Part shown: piece after piece, positions 24,089 through 35,689 of the stretch
Layout of the letters: every line of letters begins with the position of its first letter
Numbering within the stretch: the stretch's first letter is position 1
From: Polytrichum commune
Taxonomy: Eukaryota > Streptophyta > Polytrichopsida > Polytrichales > Polytrichaceae
Length of the DNA stretch: 64,000 nucleotides
Direction: 5' to 3'
NCBI GenBank assembly: GCA_950295325.1
Contig: OX485809.1
Location: 2,170,001 to 2,234,000 of the forward strand
Notes under the pieces: generated by a model
The model's database searches: none
What the model was told of the DNA's origin: nothing
What the model saw: only the letters and a program-made list of their open reading frames with translations
Position numbers and translations under genes: made by a program

Positions 24089-24292
24089 TGAGCGGTGGCT
24101 TAGTGGCTAAGGCCTTCACACTATAGCCAAGAGGTTCAAGGTTCGATCACCCTGACCCCTCACCCTTGGCTTCGCCTAGGGTAGGTAGGTGGGCTTTGTC
24201 CATTAGTCTAGGTTAGGTGAGGTGGCCGTTGCCTAAGACCTATGTGAGTAGGCCCCGAATGCGAGGGTGGATTACTAATTTAGGATTTTTTT
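24089..24292 (+). mobile_element. tRNA-derived SINE
   Basis: An internal pol III promoter is visible: box A TGGCTTAGTGG (24096-24106, fits TRGYNNARNNG) and box B GGTTCGATCAC (24140-24150), 33 bp apart. A tRNA-unrelated body follows and ends in a T-run (24286-24292). No clear TSD was found. It is inside the CACTA element. Confidence 0.7.
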
Positions 24293-24554
24293 ACTAGTAT
24301 AATTTAGACATTAAACCACATCACCATGGGTAAATGACGAGGTAAAGAGAATCCAACATGGCAAGGGGGCCGGAGTAAATGGAATCCTACGTGTATAATT
24401 GTCCCAGATGACAAAGAAATTGACAGAACTCTGTTAATTGTATGACCGAATCAAGGTGCCCTATATGACACCCAAATTAACAGAATTTCGTCACATTTTT
24501 GTCAAATAGGTCATATAAACTCTTGTAGTGTTTGTAGTGATCAAAAGGTGTTTT

Positions 24555-25292
24555 TCAGGCAGGGGTGGTCAGCATGAATATAACTCTCTCCGGATGTATG
24601 GCGTTGCTCTCTGGTTGATCTTGGGTTGTTTCGTCTGGTAGATCCCACGAGGAGGCTTCCCATCTTCGGGGGGTGGTCGTCGCTAGGGTTCGCCGTGGTG
24701 ATGGCCGGTTCTTCCGCGGTCCGAAACGACAGCGTACCTTGCCTCTGCTTTTCGGTTTGGGAGGAAGGCTATCAGTTAGTGCATCCGATCTGTTGCTTGC
24801 CTCCTGCACATGTTCTTTTCCTTTCCTTTTTCTTGTGTTGTCCTCGTTTCTTATGACTGGGTGAAGGAGTCTTCTTGGACATTTCCTTTTGGATCTGCTG
24901 ACTGCTTTGTTTCGTGGTAGCTCCGGTCTGTTCTTCTCCCTGTGTTCGTTCAGAGTGGTTTCCTAGTTGGCGAGGACTCGGAATGGTGAGCGGGCGTTTT
25001 AGTTTTCTTGCGGTGTTGGGTTTGCTCTGTGTGTGGAATGTTGGGTTGTCTGGGGTGTCTGGGATTGCGAGTTTCCACGCTCTGGTTGCGCTGGGACCTC
25101 CTCCCATTCGCTAGGTGTCCTGTTATTGATTTCATGTTCCCTTGACTCTACTTCCTCTCTTGCCGGTCTCCAATTTTGTGCGATTTCTTGTAGGAAATCG
25201 TCGATGCATTCTTCAAGATTTGGTTGTGCCATAAACTCCGCTTCTGGGTCTGGAGACGGTGAGAGCCTGTTCATTCTTATGGGTTGCGCCAT
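24555..25292 (-). pseudogene. LINE-like ORF, basic/proline-rich tail
   Basis: Overlapping minus-strand frames rich in Pro, Arg, Lys and Ser; no domain recognised. GC content is higher than in the surroundings. The last frame (24809-24555) is in phase with the reading frame that resumes across the CACTA and LTR insertions at 20543. Function unknown; it may be the C-terminal extension or 3' untranslated part of the LINE. Confidence 0.45.
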
Positions 25293-25322
25293 CCATGCAT
25301 CCAGCTCTTTGGGGAGAAAAGT

Positions 25323-25715
25323 CTAATGTGGGGCGAGGTTCCATCGTATGGTGTCGCCATGTCTTCTGCCGAAAATGTTGTTCGTTGTCCACACTGTGAT
25401 AAAACAGGTAATGGCCTCCTGTCTCTTCTCTTCATTTCCCTTGTGTTTAGATAGTTCTTTAAACGCTTCCATTGCACAATATATCGTGTTTCTCCAAGCA
25501 TTCCATAATACCGCCCCTAAGTGAAATTGGTCATTTCTGAAGGCTAAATCTACCCTCTGGCACCAAATTGCCCAGAGGATGTGTGCTCTAAGTATGTCCC
25601 ACAGTGTCTCCATGGTAACTTTGTAAGTTGCTGCCGTGTCCCATTTGAGCTCTTCTTCCATTGTGGGTCCCGGGGGTTCGGTCATAAGTCCTCTGCTAAT
25701 TTATGCCCATGTGTT
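25323..25715 (-). pseudogene. LINE-like ORF continuation after zf-RVT
   Basis: Minus-strand frame with HILWAIWCQRVDLAFRND and LWNAWRNTIYCAMEAF, a Trp-rich pattern that in plant LINEs follows the zinc-binding domain. It directly continues the 26764-27354 region once the solo LTR is removed. Confidence 0.6.
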
Positions 25716-25720
25716 GTAGG

Positions 25721-26743
25721 TGTGAGGCCAAACCGCCCACCCTTAAGCGTCTTAGTCCGGGTGAGGGAATGGGCATCACATTCGTATTCCCATGACTCCA
25801 TCTTACCAACTTCGTGAGAATCCATTACATTTCCCATCAAATCTTGCACACCAATGTATTTCATAATAAGGATACAAGCATTGAAAAATGCTCTTCTCCT
25901 TCTCCCTAAGTTACTTACACACCAACACTTAAATCCCTAATTACATAGCATACCATCTAAGTGCCATTAGTGTCCTTAGGCCTTCCCCATGATCGGCCGG
26001 TTCGCCAATGGTCCATACCCGGCTCCTAACTCGGCCCGTTCTCCTAACTCCAACTAGCTAAGCCCACATATTCTCTAGCTCTAAGAGCTCACATTCCTAG
26101 AGAGGAAGGAGAGAGAGAGAGAGAAATAGTCCTAGTCGCAAGAGAGAGAGAGACTTCTTCGTACGAATTACTTAACTTAAATCTAATTTGAACCATTGAC
26201 TTCCTTTCCAATTAACCCGCGAACCTAATAAACCGTGAGCGGTTAGGTGAATATAAGTAAAATGCCCCTAAAATATAAAAAGTAATTGAGAAGGTTCTAC
26301 TTACACATATGTAGTAACTTCTTCTCCGTATCCGCCTATAGACTATTCCTGCTTTTACCACTAGCTCATTGTAGGATAACACCAGTCAATGAAGCCAACC
26401 GGATTCGAACCCGGGTTGGTCCAGACCTTAATACAGTCTCTTACAGACAACTCGCATCCACAGGCGGATGTGCCAAAATCTAGTGACTATCTATATAGGT
26501 TAATAAAACCCCGTTTACTAAGCTTAAGCCTTTAGCCTAGGAACCCCATTAACCAATCTCTAAATAACTCTAACCATTCCTACTAGCACTCAAGTACTAA
26601 CACCCTAGCTTCAACTAAATTCAACTAGTAACTAAGAATACAACTTGTTTTTATGTTTTTGAATATTTGAACACAAATGGAAGTCCAAGTTTTGTTAACC
26701 CCTTGCGATTAAGAACACATGTGGGCACCATATTGGGCTCACA
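25721..26743 (+). mobile_element. Solo LTR, gypsy family 3
   Basis: Starts TGTGAGGCCAAACCGCCC and ends CATATTGGGCTCACA, with a perfect TSD GTAGG at 25716-25720 and 26744-26748. It shares only its end regions with family 2; the middle is different. It splits the LINE-like reading frame between 26764 and 25715. Confidence 0.92.
26370..26530 (-). repeat. Possible tRNA-derived segment in solo LTR 3
   Basis: Complement of 26401-26411 reads GGTTCGAATCC, a perfect box B, followed by a few bases of T-arm-like sequence. No convincing box A was found upstream on that strand, so this is either an eroded SINE or an LTR segment that resembles one. Confidence 0.35.
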
Positions 26744-26763
26744 GTAGGCGGCCGGTAATTCCG

Positions 26764-27354
26764 TTAGAGTCTTGTGGTTCGAAAGAGGTGCCAGGCTCGT
26801 GCAATTTCCGGGCACTCTTGAAACGTGTGTTGTAGGGTCTCTTGGGCTTGTTCGATGCAAAGTTGGCATGCACTTGGCAGGCCTAGTCTTTCCCTCCAAG
26901 CTCCGACTGGGAGGCCTTCGGTGAGGATCAGCCATTGCATAGCTGAGACTTTGCGAGGTAGGTATGGGTGCCATATTCTATTGAAGAATTGGGCCCTTAC
27001 CTTGCTATTGTACCCTTCCGCTTCAAGTTCTGCATCGACTCTCATCGTGTGGTTGTTTTGTCTTAGAGCTACCCTATATCCTCGCTTGGTTGAGTAGTTA
27101 AGCACGGTTGTTTCTGCAAGAATTCCTATGCGGCGCCATTGCCATTTTTTTGGGTTCCATTCTAGGTTACGGACCCAATCATTGCCCCATAGCCATAAGG
27201 TTTGCTCTGGTTCCATCTCTCTTGGGTTGAAGTCTAAAATGGTTCTCTTTGGGCCTCCACATAGGATAATGCGTACTTCATTTAGTTGATTATCAGGGGG
27301 AATGTGACCTTGTTCTGTGTAGTGTAGGCGTTCTGATGTGTCCTTCCGATACAC
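26764..27354 (-). pseudogene. LINE reverse-transcriptase zinc-binding (zf-RVT) domain
   Basis: 196 codons on the minus strand. The segment FFNRIWHPYLPRKVSAMQWL followed by LPVGAWRERLGLPSACQLC, then ETLQHTFQECPEIARAW gives the C-x2-C...H-x4-C zinc-binding pattern found after the RT domain in plant LINE ORF2. The upstream part has LWLWGNDWVRN. The RT domain itself is not in the window. The frame stops shortly before the solo LTR at 26743. Confidence 0.75.
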
Positions 27355-27469
27355 TGCTGCCTGTAATGGTTCGGTGCTGGTGATGTGCTAGTTCCTCATC
27401 CCTAGAAATGTCCTTTGACGTATAATCCCCTAAAACTTCCATTTAATGCTTGAAATCATGCCCTGGACA

Positions 27470-27745
27470 CTACCTACCAGCTCACATTTTTGGCCCAATC
27501 GGCCAACTTCCGGAGGTCGTTTCCATAATATAAGCTTGGATCTGCCATCTCTAACCTCCTACCAACCTATGGTGGAGTTTTCGGGCCATTCTGACCACTT
27601 TCATATTTTCGACCAGCTCACGTTTTTGGTCAGATCCGCCAACTTCCGGAGGTGGTTTTCGCAAACCGATTCCGGATCTGACCTCTCTAACCTTCAAATC
27701 CCTCTTTCAACACTTTACTACTTGCTTTTCCAGGACTATGGTTTG
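27470..27745 (+). repeat. Tandem duplication, ~137 bp unit
   Basis: CCAACTTCCGGAGGT and the flanking CCAGCTCAC.TTTTTGG segment occur twice, about 137 bp apart (27476 and 27613), and each is followed by GATCTG.C.TCTCTAACCT. No coding function recognised. The rest of 27431-28280 has no identifiable feature. Confidence 0.6.
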
Positions 27746-28279
27746 TCCGGATTGCCATACACTTCCAGGATGCCACCTGTCCAGATCTAAAACTCACAAG
27801 CATACATATCTTCTCTAAGAGTCTAAGCTATCTTCGCATAGGTGTACTAAGAGAGCCAAAAGGCTCTAAGAAAATCATTATATACTTCAAAACAACTACC
27901 TACTAGGGTCAATTTGGTAGGTTGCCACCCTATCAAAACACTACAACTAGCTATCATGATGCGTTCCTGCCCTCTGTCCCGCTCGTGAACAGCTGGCACA
28001 CTGAGGTCATAAAAAACGGTCAACTAGTAAAAGACTCCCAATGCCAATGTATACAATGTCCGGCCATAGATTTGCTACACATTTACATCGTGCGGTGTTG
28101 CACACAGATGATCCTTGACATTATGATATTGTCTTGAAGGTTGCCATTTTGTGAGTGTCATTTTCCCACTACTAGAAACAACAATCCACATGTTAATTCA
28201 AGTTCACCCGCAAGTAACATTCCTTTCATGTGGCTCCCTTCATTCAATAGAGTTATCCTTTAATTCAACCAAAGTTTTG

Positions 28280-28525
28280 GTGGGGAGGTGGTTATTTTGC
28301 ATACAAAACATTCCATTTTAGGTAACTTTTCAATGCATCCTTAGGGTTGGTGTGGAGGTTTGAGCAAAACCCATTGTGTATCGGTTCGTTGGCAATCAAA
28401 CCCATTTTAGCACTTGGCATGCCAAAATGAATTAGGCCCTCCAAACCAATATAAAAACTCTTCACTCAAACCTCCACACCAACGACTTATCGAACATGGA
28501 CTGTATTGTATGCACACTATTTGGA
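28280..28525. repeat. Second copy of the intron-1 foldback family
   Basis: GGTTATTTTGCATAC (28290-28304) pairs with GTATGCACACTATTTGG on the right. Inner arms TTGGTGTGGAGGTTTGAG and CTCAAACCTCCACACCAA are close to perfect complements. It shares CATTTTAGCAC..TTGGCATG with 590-870. Confidence 0.5.
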
Positions 28526-28639
28526 ATATTTATTGCCATAGTAGTAAAACATGTGAATTCCTTTTGGTATCGAATGTTTCTAATACAGATAAATAAACAA
28601 AGTTAGAAGTTTTGTGACCTAATTTTTTCCAATGTAATT

Positions 28640-28970
28640 TGCATGAGTACAGAGGCAACCTATTCACGAAGGCATCCTAATTACACATATCAGTGTACTT
28701 ACCCTAAGTCCTTCATCACGAAACAAGGATACAATGCCTCCCTACACACACTGGAAAAACATAGTTATTGTGAGAAAACAAGCACCAATGCACCAAGTTT
28801 TGTGTTGGATTGTCCCCTATATAACTCCATCAAAGATAAGTTTCCATCACTATTTGAGAATGTAGTAATAAGGAGCCTCAAATCTTTCTTTCAATCGGAT
28901 TAGTCTATGTCATAGGGAGGTTGCAACACTCTACCACTCTAGTAGAATTAGCTGGTTTGAAACCATCTTG
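28640..28970 (+). pseudogene. LINE C-terminal remnant
   Basis: The plus-strand frame ends FVLDCPLYNSIKDKFPSLF then a Phe-rich LKSFFQSD and stop. After one frameshift the sequence near 28930-28960 still reads as an SR..LAGLK-like end. The Cys-Pro-x-Y and Lys-Phe pattern resembles the region after the zinc-binding domain of some plant LINEs. This family call is from memory and is weak. Confidence 0.4.
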
Positions 28971-29831
28971 ATGTACTTTCAGTCCCATTAGTCTTTTGAC
29001 TTCCCGGCTTCTAAAATCAATTTCGTTGCATTTCATTTCATGACATAAGTTGCCCACATGGATACCAAGACAATCCTTCAAACTAAAGATGTAAATTACA
29101 TGGTAATGATTCAAACAGTTTAATGAGGTGTTTTAGTCGAATTGGCTCTCAATAGCATCATGATGGAGAGAAGGAATCATCATGTATGAGCATACTTCTC
29201 ATCCATCCAAGATAACAAACTTGACCCCCTATAGGTTTGTTACCAATTCATTGCAAATGTCCCCGAATACACTAATTTGGGGTTTTTAAAGATGATTTGG
29301 TGTCAAATCAGCTAAAAATAACCTCCGTGTTGGGTACTAATTCAAATCTTTATGTTGGATGGATGAGAGATATACTCAAATAGGATATATCCACTCTCTC
29401 CGTATGATATCACTATATTCGTTAATTAGAGACTTTGAAAGTCTCAAAATAAATGCAAATGCTTTAATATATGGTTTGATATATGGTTTAATATTTGGTT
29501 TAATTTCTTATTGTGATGGCATGTAATTGTGTCAAATTGCTTAGTGTTGCCCATATCACTCGCATTATTAACTCACATTGAATATATTTTTGTGTTTTTC
29601 TTGTTCTTCATTTGAAAACTATGTCCTCAAATAGTCTCAAAATAATGAAAAAGTCTCCAATTACCGCATATAGTGATTGATGATAAGTAGCTTTGAAATG
29701 TATGATAATCCTCTTCACATAAAGGTTGTCAACATATCGAAGAATCCAATTTAACTGTAGTAAACCATGAATTTGAACTCAAAATATTTTAAGTGCACTT
29801 TGAATTGGCACTATTATGCGAGTCTAAGGCC
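28971..29831. other. No feature recognised
   Basis: AT-rich, stop-rich. A short run of near-repeats of ATATGGTTTGATATATGG lies near 29470-29505; nothing else stands out. Confidence 0.35.
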
Positions 29832-29840
29832 CATCTAAGG

Positions 29841-30087
29841 GGCTGGGGATTCGTGGCACTCAAGTAAAATCATCCATCCAAGATATCGTGGATGAAGTGG
29901 CTCCAATAAAAAAAAGCCCCCCTATGGGGTTGAGGGCCGATTCATTCGAATGTGACGTCACTAGACTAATTCGGGGCCTTTGACTCTATTTTCGGAATCA
30001 AATTGCCCAAAAATAGCCATTTAGATGATTCCTGTGTTTTTTTCATCCGCACGGATGATTTTACTTGAGTGCCACGAATCCCCGGCC
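29841..30087. mobile_element. Mutator-type MITE, 247 bp
   Basis: Terminal inverted repeats of about 35 bp: GGCTGGGGATTCGTGGCACT at 29841, with the complement of GGCCGGGGATTCGTGGCACT ending at 30087; the TIR continues to ...AAAATCATCC. The direct 9 bp TSD CATCTAAGG (29832-29840, 30088-30096) fits the Mutator superfamily. No coding capacity. The target itself is a palindrome. Confidence 0.8.
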
Positions 30088-30096
30088 CATCTAAGG

Positions 30097-31540
30097 GCCT
30101 TAGACTCACACCCTAATACATGCACTTTTCATAACATGTATGAGTATATATGAGTGCACAAAAGGGGTATTAATTTAAGCTTTGATGTACTACGTATACA
30201 TATGTTGCACAAATTGTAGCTCATAGTTATGTAAATGTTCAAAGGACCTCTAGAAAATATATAACATTTGTACTTGTATGATAGTGTCACTAAACTTTAT
30301 GAGATAAGTATTTAATATTGGATGAAACTAAGATGGATAAATCTTTCATTTCCTTATCTCATTCATGCATGTGTGGAAGAGGCCATATTAGGGTTTTGGA
30401 AGAGGTCGTTGAGTTGGGATTGAGGTCTCTTCTTGCTTAGGGTTGTGAGAGGGATGGGCCGCGTTTCTTTGTGGAGGCCGGTCAATGGGGATGTGGATGG
30501 TTGATGTAGGTAGTGATTGCAGGCATCGGGTGACTTAGAAGTTAGGTCTTGTCTCAAAGGCCAACATAAAAGTTCGTTGAAATTGCAAAGGTTCTCAAAC
30601 TCTTCATTTCCTTATTCGTTTCATGTGTTTCACATTGCTCCTACCTCCTTTTGGGTGTTTGTCACATCGGTGGTTTTGTGTATTGGATTTTGGAAGCAAT
30701 AATAGGTGTTTATAGATAAATTCTTTCCATCAATTGAATTCATGGTTTTGAATAGAGAGCATAATGTTTGTATTGTCTCCTAATTAAGGTGTGATTATTA
30801 TTAAAGCATGCATGATAGAGTCTAATTAACAAATAGAATAAATGGGTCAAGTAGCTTTTTTTTTGTTCAAGATACTTGAGTTTTGATTGCTATTAGAACT
30901 ACGAGATACAGGCAAGGAAAGTCAAGACAAGAACACACCTAAAGCTAGAATTGCCAAAAATGTGGTGGACCAAAAAAATCAACTCCAATTAAGGTGTAGT
31001 TTGTCGGGAGGGTTTATAAGATGCGTAGAAAATTTGGTAATCCTTGGGTGGAGTATTGGGATCCAATTGACTTGATGAATTGTCCATCAAACATGGACAT
31101 TGGCTTATGTTTATCAAAAGGCCAACAACAAGTGGACTTACGATCTTACTAATCATTTGATGAAAAACTTCATATCATCTTACTGATCTTTTGATACAAT
31201 AATTACATTAAATTCTATGACATATATTGTAGACTTAGATGCTTATGAGTTACATCTGGAGGATGAAAAAGTCTTCAGCAACTTAATGATAAATGCTAGG
31301 GTTTTGCATTTTACATTTAATAGGGGTTGAATGCTATTCAAAAGTATATTCGTATACTTATGTTAATGACTATATATAAATGTAATTTTTGAATCTATAC
31401 ATATTGGCACTTGTATTATTATCAATGAAATTGCACATATATTGTAACTATAATGCTTGATTTTACAAAGAAAAAAACTTGTATATAGGGGGTTTTTATA
31501 GTATGTTGCAAACGCATGTGGTTCTTGGTTTTTAGTGAAA
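30097..31540. other. No gene recognised
   Basis: AT-rich. A plus-strand frame at 30887-31075 has no recognisable domain. No TIR or LTR ends found. Confidence 0.35.
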
Positions 31541-31709
31541 GGTGCACCTCATGCAACCCACGTGAACTAAGAGTTGTGATTATGAAAACCTGAGGGCCCT
31601 TGAATATCATCCAAAGGGCATGCCATGGGAAATAGGAATCCTGTTTTTGCAATTGATGGGCCCTCAAGCTTAGTGTAAAGTGAAAATGGACTTGTTGAGG
31701 GACTGCAAC
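31541..31709 (+). repeat. Diverged Harbinger-family derivative
   Basis: Aligns in order with the first ~150 bp of the element at 35690: an initial CACCTCATGCAAC..ACG segment, a central CCAAAGGGCATGCC, and then GGGCCCTCAAGCTTAGTGTAAAGTG followed by GAGGGACTGCAAC. Ends are too eroded for a TSD. Confidence 0.5.
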
Positions 31710-33369
31710 ATATGTTTGGATTTGGGTCCCCACCATGGCAATACAATATTTTTAGGAGCCAATAGCAATTTTATTAATTGCCACAATCCCACATTATGTG
31801 TTAGACCATTTCTTTTTTATGCACCTAAAGCAACATCCGGAAGATTATAGAACATAATCCACTTGCTACCATGTAGGACGTCATGTGGATTTTCATCCAC
31901 TTGAATATCTTTGGTCCCTTTGGCCTTCAAAGTCTATTGTAAAGTGAAGTAAGATCATCTCCAGCTTCTCAACCAATCACAAAATTTGTACATCACAAGT
32001 TAAGGGCCCTCAAGTTCTAGTGTATAGTAAGCCCTAAGATTAATTTAATTTTCATCCATGGAAAGATTAAACCTTCCACCCAAATTTTCTTAAGGTGTAC
32101 CACACATTCAAGCACATCCAACTCACTCATAAAATTTCATATGGTATATAAGAAGTTATCTACAAAAGTTCAAATTATGTGAAAAATCATGATGAAAATT
32201 AGATTTGATAATGGCCCATTGGATGGATCATGCTCATAGCCACCCACTACTCGACAGGGCCACTCCAATAACCATCATACAACAAAATATATTGAGCAAA
32301 CTCTAAATTTTGTCTTTTGTTAGAAAGGTGAATCTAGCAAAATAAAGTAAGATGATGATTCAAAGAATTAAAAAACATTGATTGCTAGTACTAGGCTCAA
32401 ACCCTGGAACACATGGTTAAGAGCCTTGCCGAGGCCATAGTAAATGAAGCTCTATGGTTGAAGTCATGGCAAGAGTTAATGTAATCATGGTCCTTGTTTC
32501 CAAGATGACCACATCATTCTTGATCCATCTTGTCCATGCAGATATCAACAACAACAAATGCCACCGTCCCCAATAGAGATGGTGCTACAGAGTGCGTTGG
32601 CGAAGTGTTGTGACCGGAATGGGGTGTAAGATGTTGATTTGTAGCTACATTGTCATGTACCCACAAGTCGCAAAAGGTGGTCACGTTGCCAACTTTCAAG
32701 TGTCTCTCATGGTAGCCAATTTTTTGAACATTTTTGGAAGATCGAGAAGTTTTAGTCATAGGAAGGATAAGCCAGATGGGTAGAAATGGCACATGTTATA
32801 GCTTGGTGGCCATGGGATCCCATAGCTTTGGGGTGGGTACATCTTTTGACGGATGACTTGCTAAGGTGTGGAATTCAAGATTGGCGAGGCAAGATGGAAG
32901 GGAGAAATTGTTGGTGAGTAGATGGAGGATAGGGTGGTAGAAAGAGAGAAATTAAAGCATATTGTCTAGCATTCAAGGATTTCCACATGAAAAGAAACTC
33001 ATCGATTGTAGAAGGAATTTTCGGAGGTAGAAAGTTGCCCTTCTTTTTTTCCCCCAAATTGTTAAGATTTTGATTTGTGGAATTATTGGTGCACATTGGT
33101 AGTCCTTTTGTTCCCTTCTCCCCCTTCCTTTGTAACTCTATCCACCTTCATTTGTGTGTATCAGCCGGTTGTTGTGTCCTTATTTAACCGGCTTATCCAG
33201 TAATATAGCTGAGGTTTTTGCCTATGGACAATTGTGAACATGGTGGCATGTTGCCCGACATTGTGCACACTCATTATGGAGGCCACTATATAGCAATTTG
33301 TATGTGATATCCCCCTTTGTATCTTTTCTTTAATCATAATTGTTGACGGGAGTTTGGTGGTGTCTTTTA
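31710..33369. other. No gene recognised
   Basis: A segment near 31990-32040 (GGCCCTCAAGTTCTAGTGTA) is another trace of the Harbinger-derived family. At 32395-32470 a tRNA-like stretch on the minus strand carries a box B-like GGGTTTGAGCC and then a T-run, possibly an eroded SINE. No conserved open frame. Confidence 0.35.
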
Positions 33370-33778
33370 TGTGTATTCAGATCTATTCCCTTCCCGCTAT
33401 TGTATGGTATTGATCATTGCAATCTACCCCAATCACTCTCCCTAGGAGACATGCTAAGTATTGCAACACCTCCTCTTGTTTTAGAACCACACACATACCA
33501 ACCATCTACACCCATATAACACAGTCCAGGTTTTGCTTTGTTTCATTTCCTAGCACATCCAAGTGTGGTTGCCATAAGGAGAATATTATGTGTTGCCCCT
33601 TCAGCTTGTGATTTGAGGTGTCTAGTGCATGAATATTTTTCCCTGCTTCCAAACTAAAGATTACTTTGCAAATCGACCTATCTTTCATTATGATTTTGAG
33701 GAATGTTTTATACAGACAATCTCTTGCCCATATGTTTACCACTTTGTGTCTTTGGATACATCCTTGGATTCTTCCCAA
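33370..33778 (-). pseudogene. DUF4283-like ORF1 fragment of a LINE
   Basis: Minus-strand frame with SLEAGKNIHAL, LKGQHIIFSLWQPHLD and then, after one stop, KQEEVLQYLACLLGRVIGVD. The 'writing tryptophan' block followed by an E-x-V-L-x-x-L-A helix and a G-R-x-I-x-V-D strand resembles the DUF4283 domain found in plant LINE ORF1 proteins. I infer the family from this pattern only. Confidence 0.35.
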
Positions 33779-34345
33779 TATTATTGCCTTGTTTACTTCT
33801 TGACATTATGCTTTAAGCTTGGCGTATAGTTCCTCTAAGAGGATTACCTTGAGTGCCGCATTTGCAGTGTTTTCCTCCTTATTTGGATCTTGACTTTCGA
33901 GTGTCTTTCTCTTGATGGTCACCTAATGTGTGTGTGTTGCTTGCAATTCTAGAGCCGTTTGTTGTCTATTGGCCACCTCTCCTCCTAGCATGTTTGTAGC
34001 CTTCTTGTCATGTTGCAAATCATTGTGGTAGTTGATAGTTATTTTCCTTGTGGCTTTTTGTTGAGGTTTTTGTTGATGTCGCTCCTTGTTGTTCAACCTA
34101 GCTACCTCCTCCTTTTGTTGCTCTCTTGGTGGTGTGATGGTCTCTTTGTCTCCATTTGGTCGTTTGTTAGTTAGTTGTTCTATAGCCCTAAACTGCTCCC
34201 GCTCTTTGGTTATGGCTATGCTAATCCGGGTTTTTTAATGACCTAAACAAATTTCAAGCAAACTCAAGTTCACATCCAAAAGTGATGTGCCTTCTAATGA
34301 CATTGTCAATGGAGTGTCTTTCATGATTCTAAACTCTCAAAAGTA

Positions 34346-34379
<34 letters not shown>

Positions 34380-35686
34380 TGCTCCCTATAAAAATAGGTT
34401 TCCTCCTACCATTGTAAATCTCGCTCTACCATTTGGGCTACATCCCCCCTTTGCTTTGCTCTACCAATTGAGCTAGGATGGTTGACATGTCATCGATATA
34501 AGAGCCACGTCATGGCTATATTGAACCACATCATCAATGCCAAATTCATTCATTTGAACCTACATAGAAATGATGTGGCTCATACATGAGTATCAATAAT
34601 GTTATTACTATCATTATTGTGTGATTATTTTAAGGGCACCATTTTTATCATTAAAAGAGAATGAATATCGAATATCAATATTTTTTGTTGGATTAACTAT
34701 AAAGTTTTGAATGAAAACACAACTTGTTTCCAAGATACAATTTTGTACCATCATATTCTCTACTTTAACTTTTGATGACATTGAGGATGGCTAGGGACTT
34801 GTGATCTCTACGTAAACTTCTCCATTGCAAAGGTGAACACACAATGAGTTTTATTGTAAATGACATTTTTAGGATGATTTGACTCTAGAAACAACATCAC
34901 AAACCCCAAATTAGTCCAGTGGAACCATATTGAAATGAATCGGCTGTCAACCTTTTAGGGGACTTGTTTTCTCATGGGAGTCCCTTCATCCATGATGGAG
35001 AAGTTTATGTAGACACCACGAAGTCCCAACTCATTGAGGATGGCTTTTGTACGTTCTAAAAGTACATTGGCGCTTGACAACATGAAAAAAAAACTTTAAT
35101 AAAGTTCTTTTGAGAATTTTGTGGTAGCCAAGTACCTTAGGCAATAGTATGTATTTCGAAATCGCAAAAAGACAATAATGTGTATAGGTCTCCAAGCCCG
35201 AGCTACACTAATTATGGTATATACTTTGGGTCACACTAATAACAAGGAATTGACACTCAAATCACTAGGAATGTCAATATTGAGGGTTGCACACTATCTA
35301 CCAACCCACAATTTATATAATCAAAGGCTCCAAATATATATATATATGACATCTCCTTTAAATCTTGCTTATTTTCCACTTTCAAACACTCTATCTTGTC
35401 AAGCTCATTGTTGTCTTTCTTAATACATCCAAGACTGCCTCCTGATCAGTGTTTGGGGACATTTTTGACCCTAATCGGACAAGATCCTCCTGTTTCCAAT
35501 CTCAACTGCTTGCATGTTGGCATCTTCCGGTTGTGTGTATTACATTGAGGTGTGTATATTCTCTAAATTCCTCCTATCCGATCAGCAATTTTCCTGAAGT
35601 CTTGAAGTTGAGTCAGTTGTTTCTTAAACTCAACTGGTTCATCTGTACGTTGCTGTCGATTCTGCCCTATTCCGTGCTCCTGATTC
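33779..35686. other. Unassigned, with an (AT)n microsatellite
   Basis: 34348-34377 is a pure AT dinucleotide run of about 15 units. Near 34430-34475 two minus-strand segments fit the tRNA box A pattern (TAGCTCAATTGG and TAGCCCAAATGG) without a box B. At 35440-35686 lies a reverse copy of the dispersed repeat also seen at 45140-45440 and 55100-55420. No gene recognised. Confidence 0.45.
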
Positions 35687-35689
35687 TTA

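Larger units (their letters stand above)
23216..24530. mobile_element. Non-autonomous CACTA element
   Basis: Left end CACTACAAGGAAATGG at 23216, right end ...CTCTTGTAGTG at 24530, with a 3 bp TSD TTT on each side. Both subterminal regions share TTTGACAAAAATGTGAC (direct or inverted), as expected of CACTA (En/Spm) transposase-binding repeats. No transposase remains. It carries a ~25 bp minisatellite and a tRNA-derived SINE. Confidence 0.88.
19880..27430 (-). mobile_element. LINE-like element split by three nested insertions
   Basis: Removing three elements with exact TSDs (20544-23180, 23216-24530, 25721-26743) joins flanks into one minus-strand element of ~2.5 kb. It starts with a reverse-transcriptase zinc-binding domain (26764-27354), continues through 25323-25715 and 24555-25292, and ends in the reading frame at 20250-20543 and a 3' tail near 19880. 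Across the CACTA and LTR excision points the frame continues with only one stop, which supports the reconstruction. RT and endonuclease domains are absent, as in 5'-truncated LINEs. No poly(A) tail was confirmed. Confidence 0.65.

Noticed and set aside
26380..26480. Intact tRNA gene
   Set aside because: Only a box B-like segment is present; no cloverleaf can be drawn.
27939..28190. CACTA ends (CACTACAAC at 27939, CACTACTAGAAAC at 28171)
   Set aside because: No matching inverted partner or 3 bp TSD was found for either; may be chance or single decayed ends.
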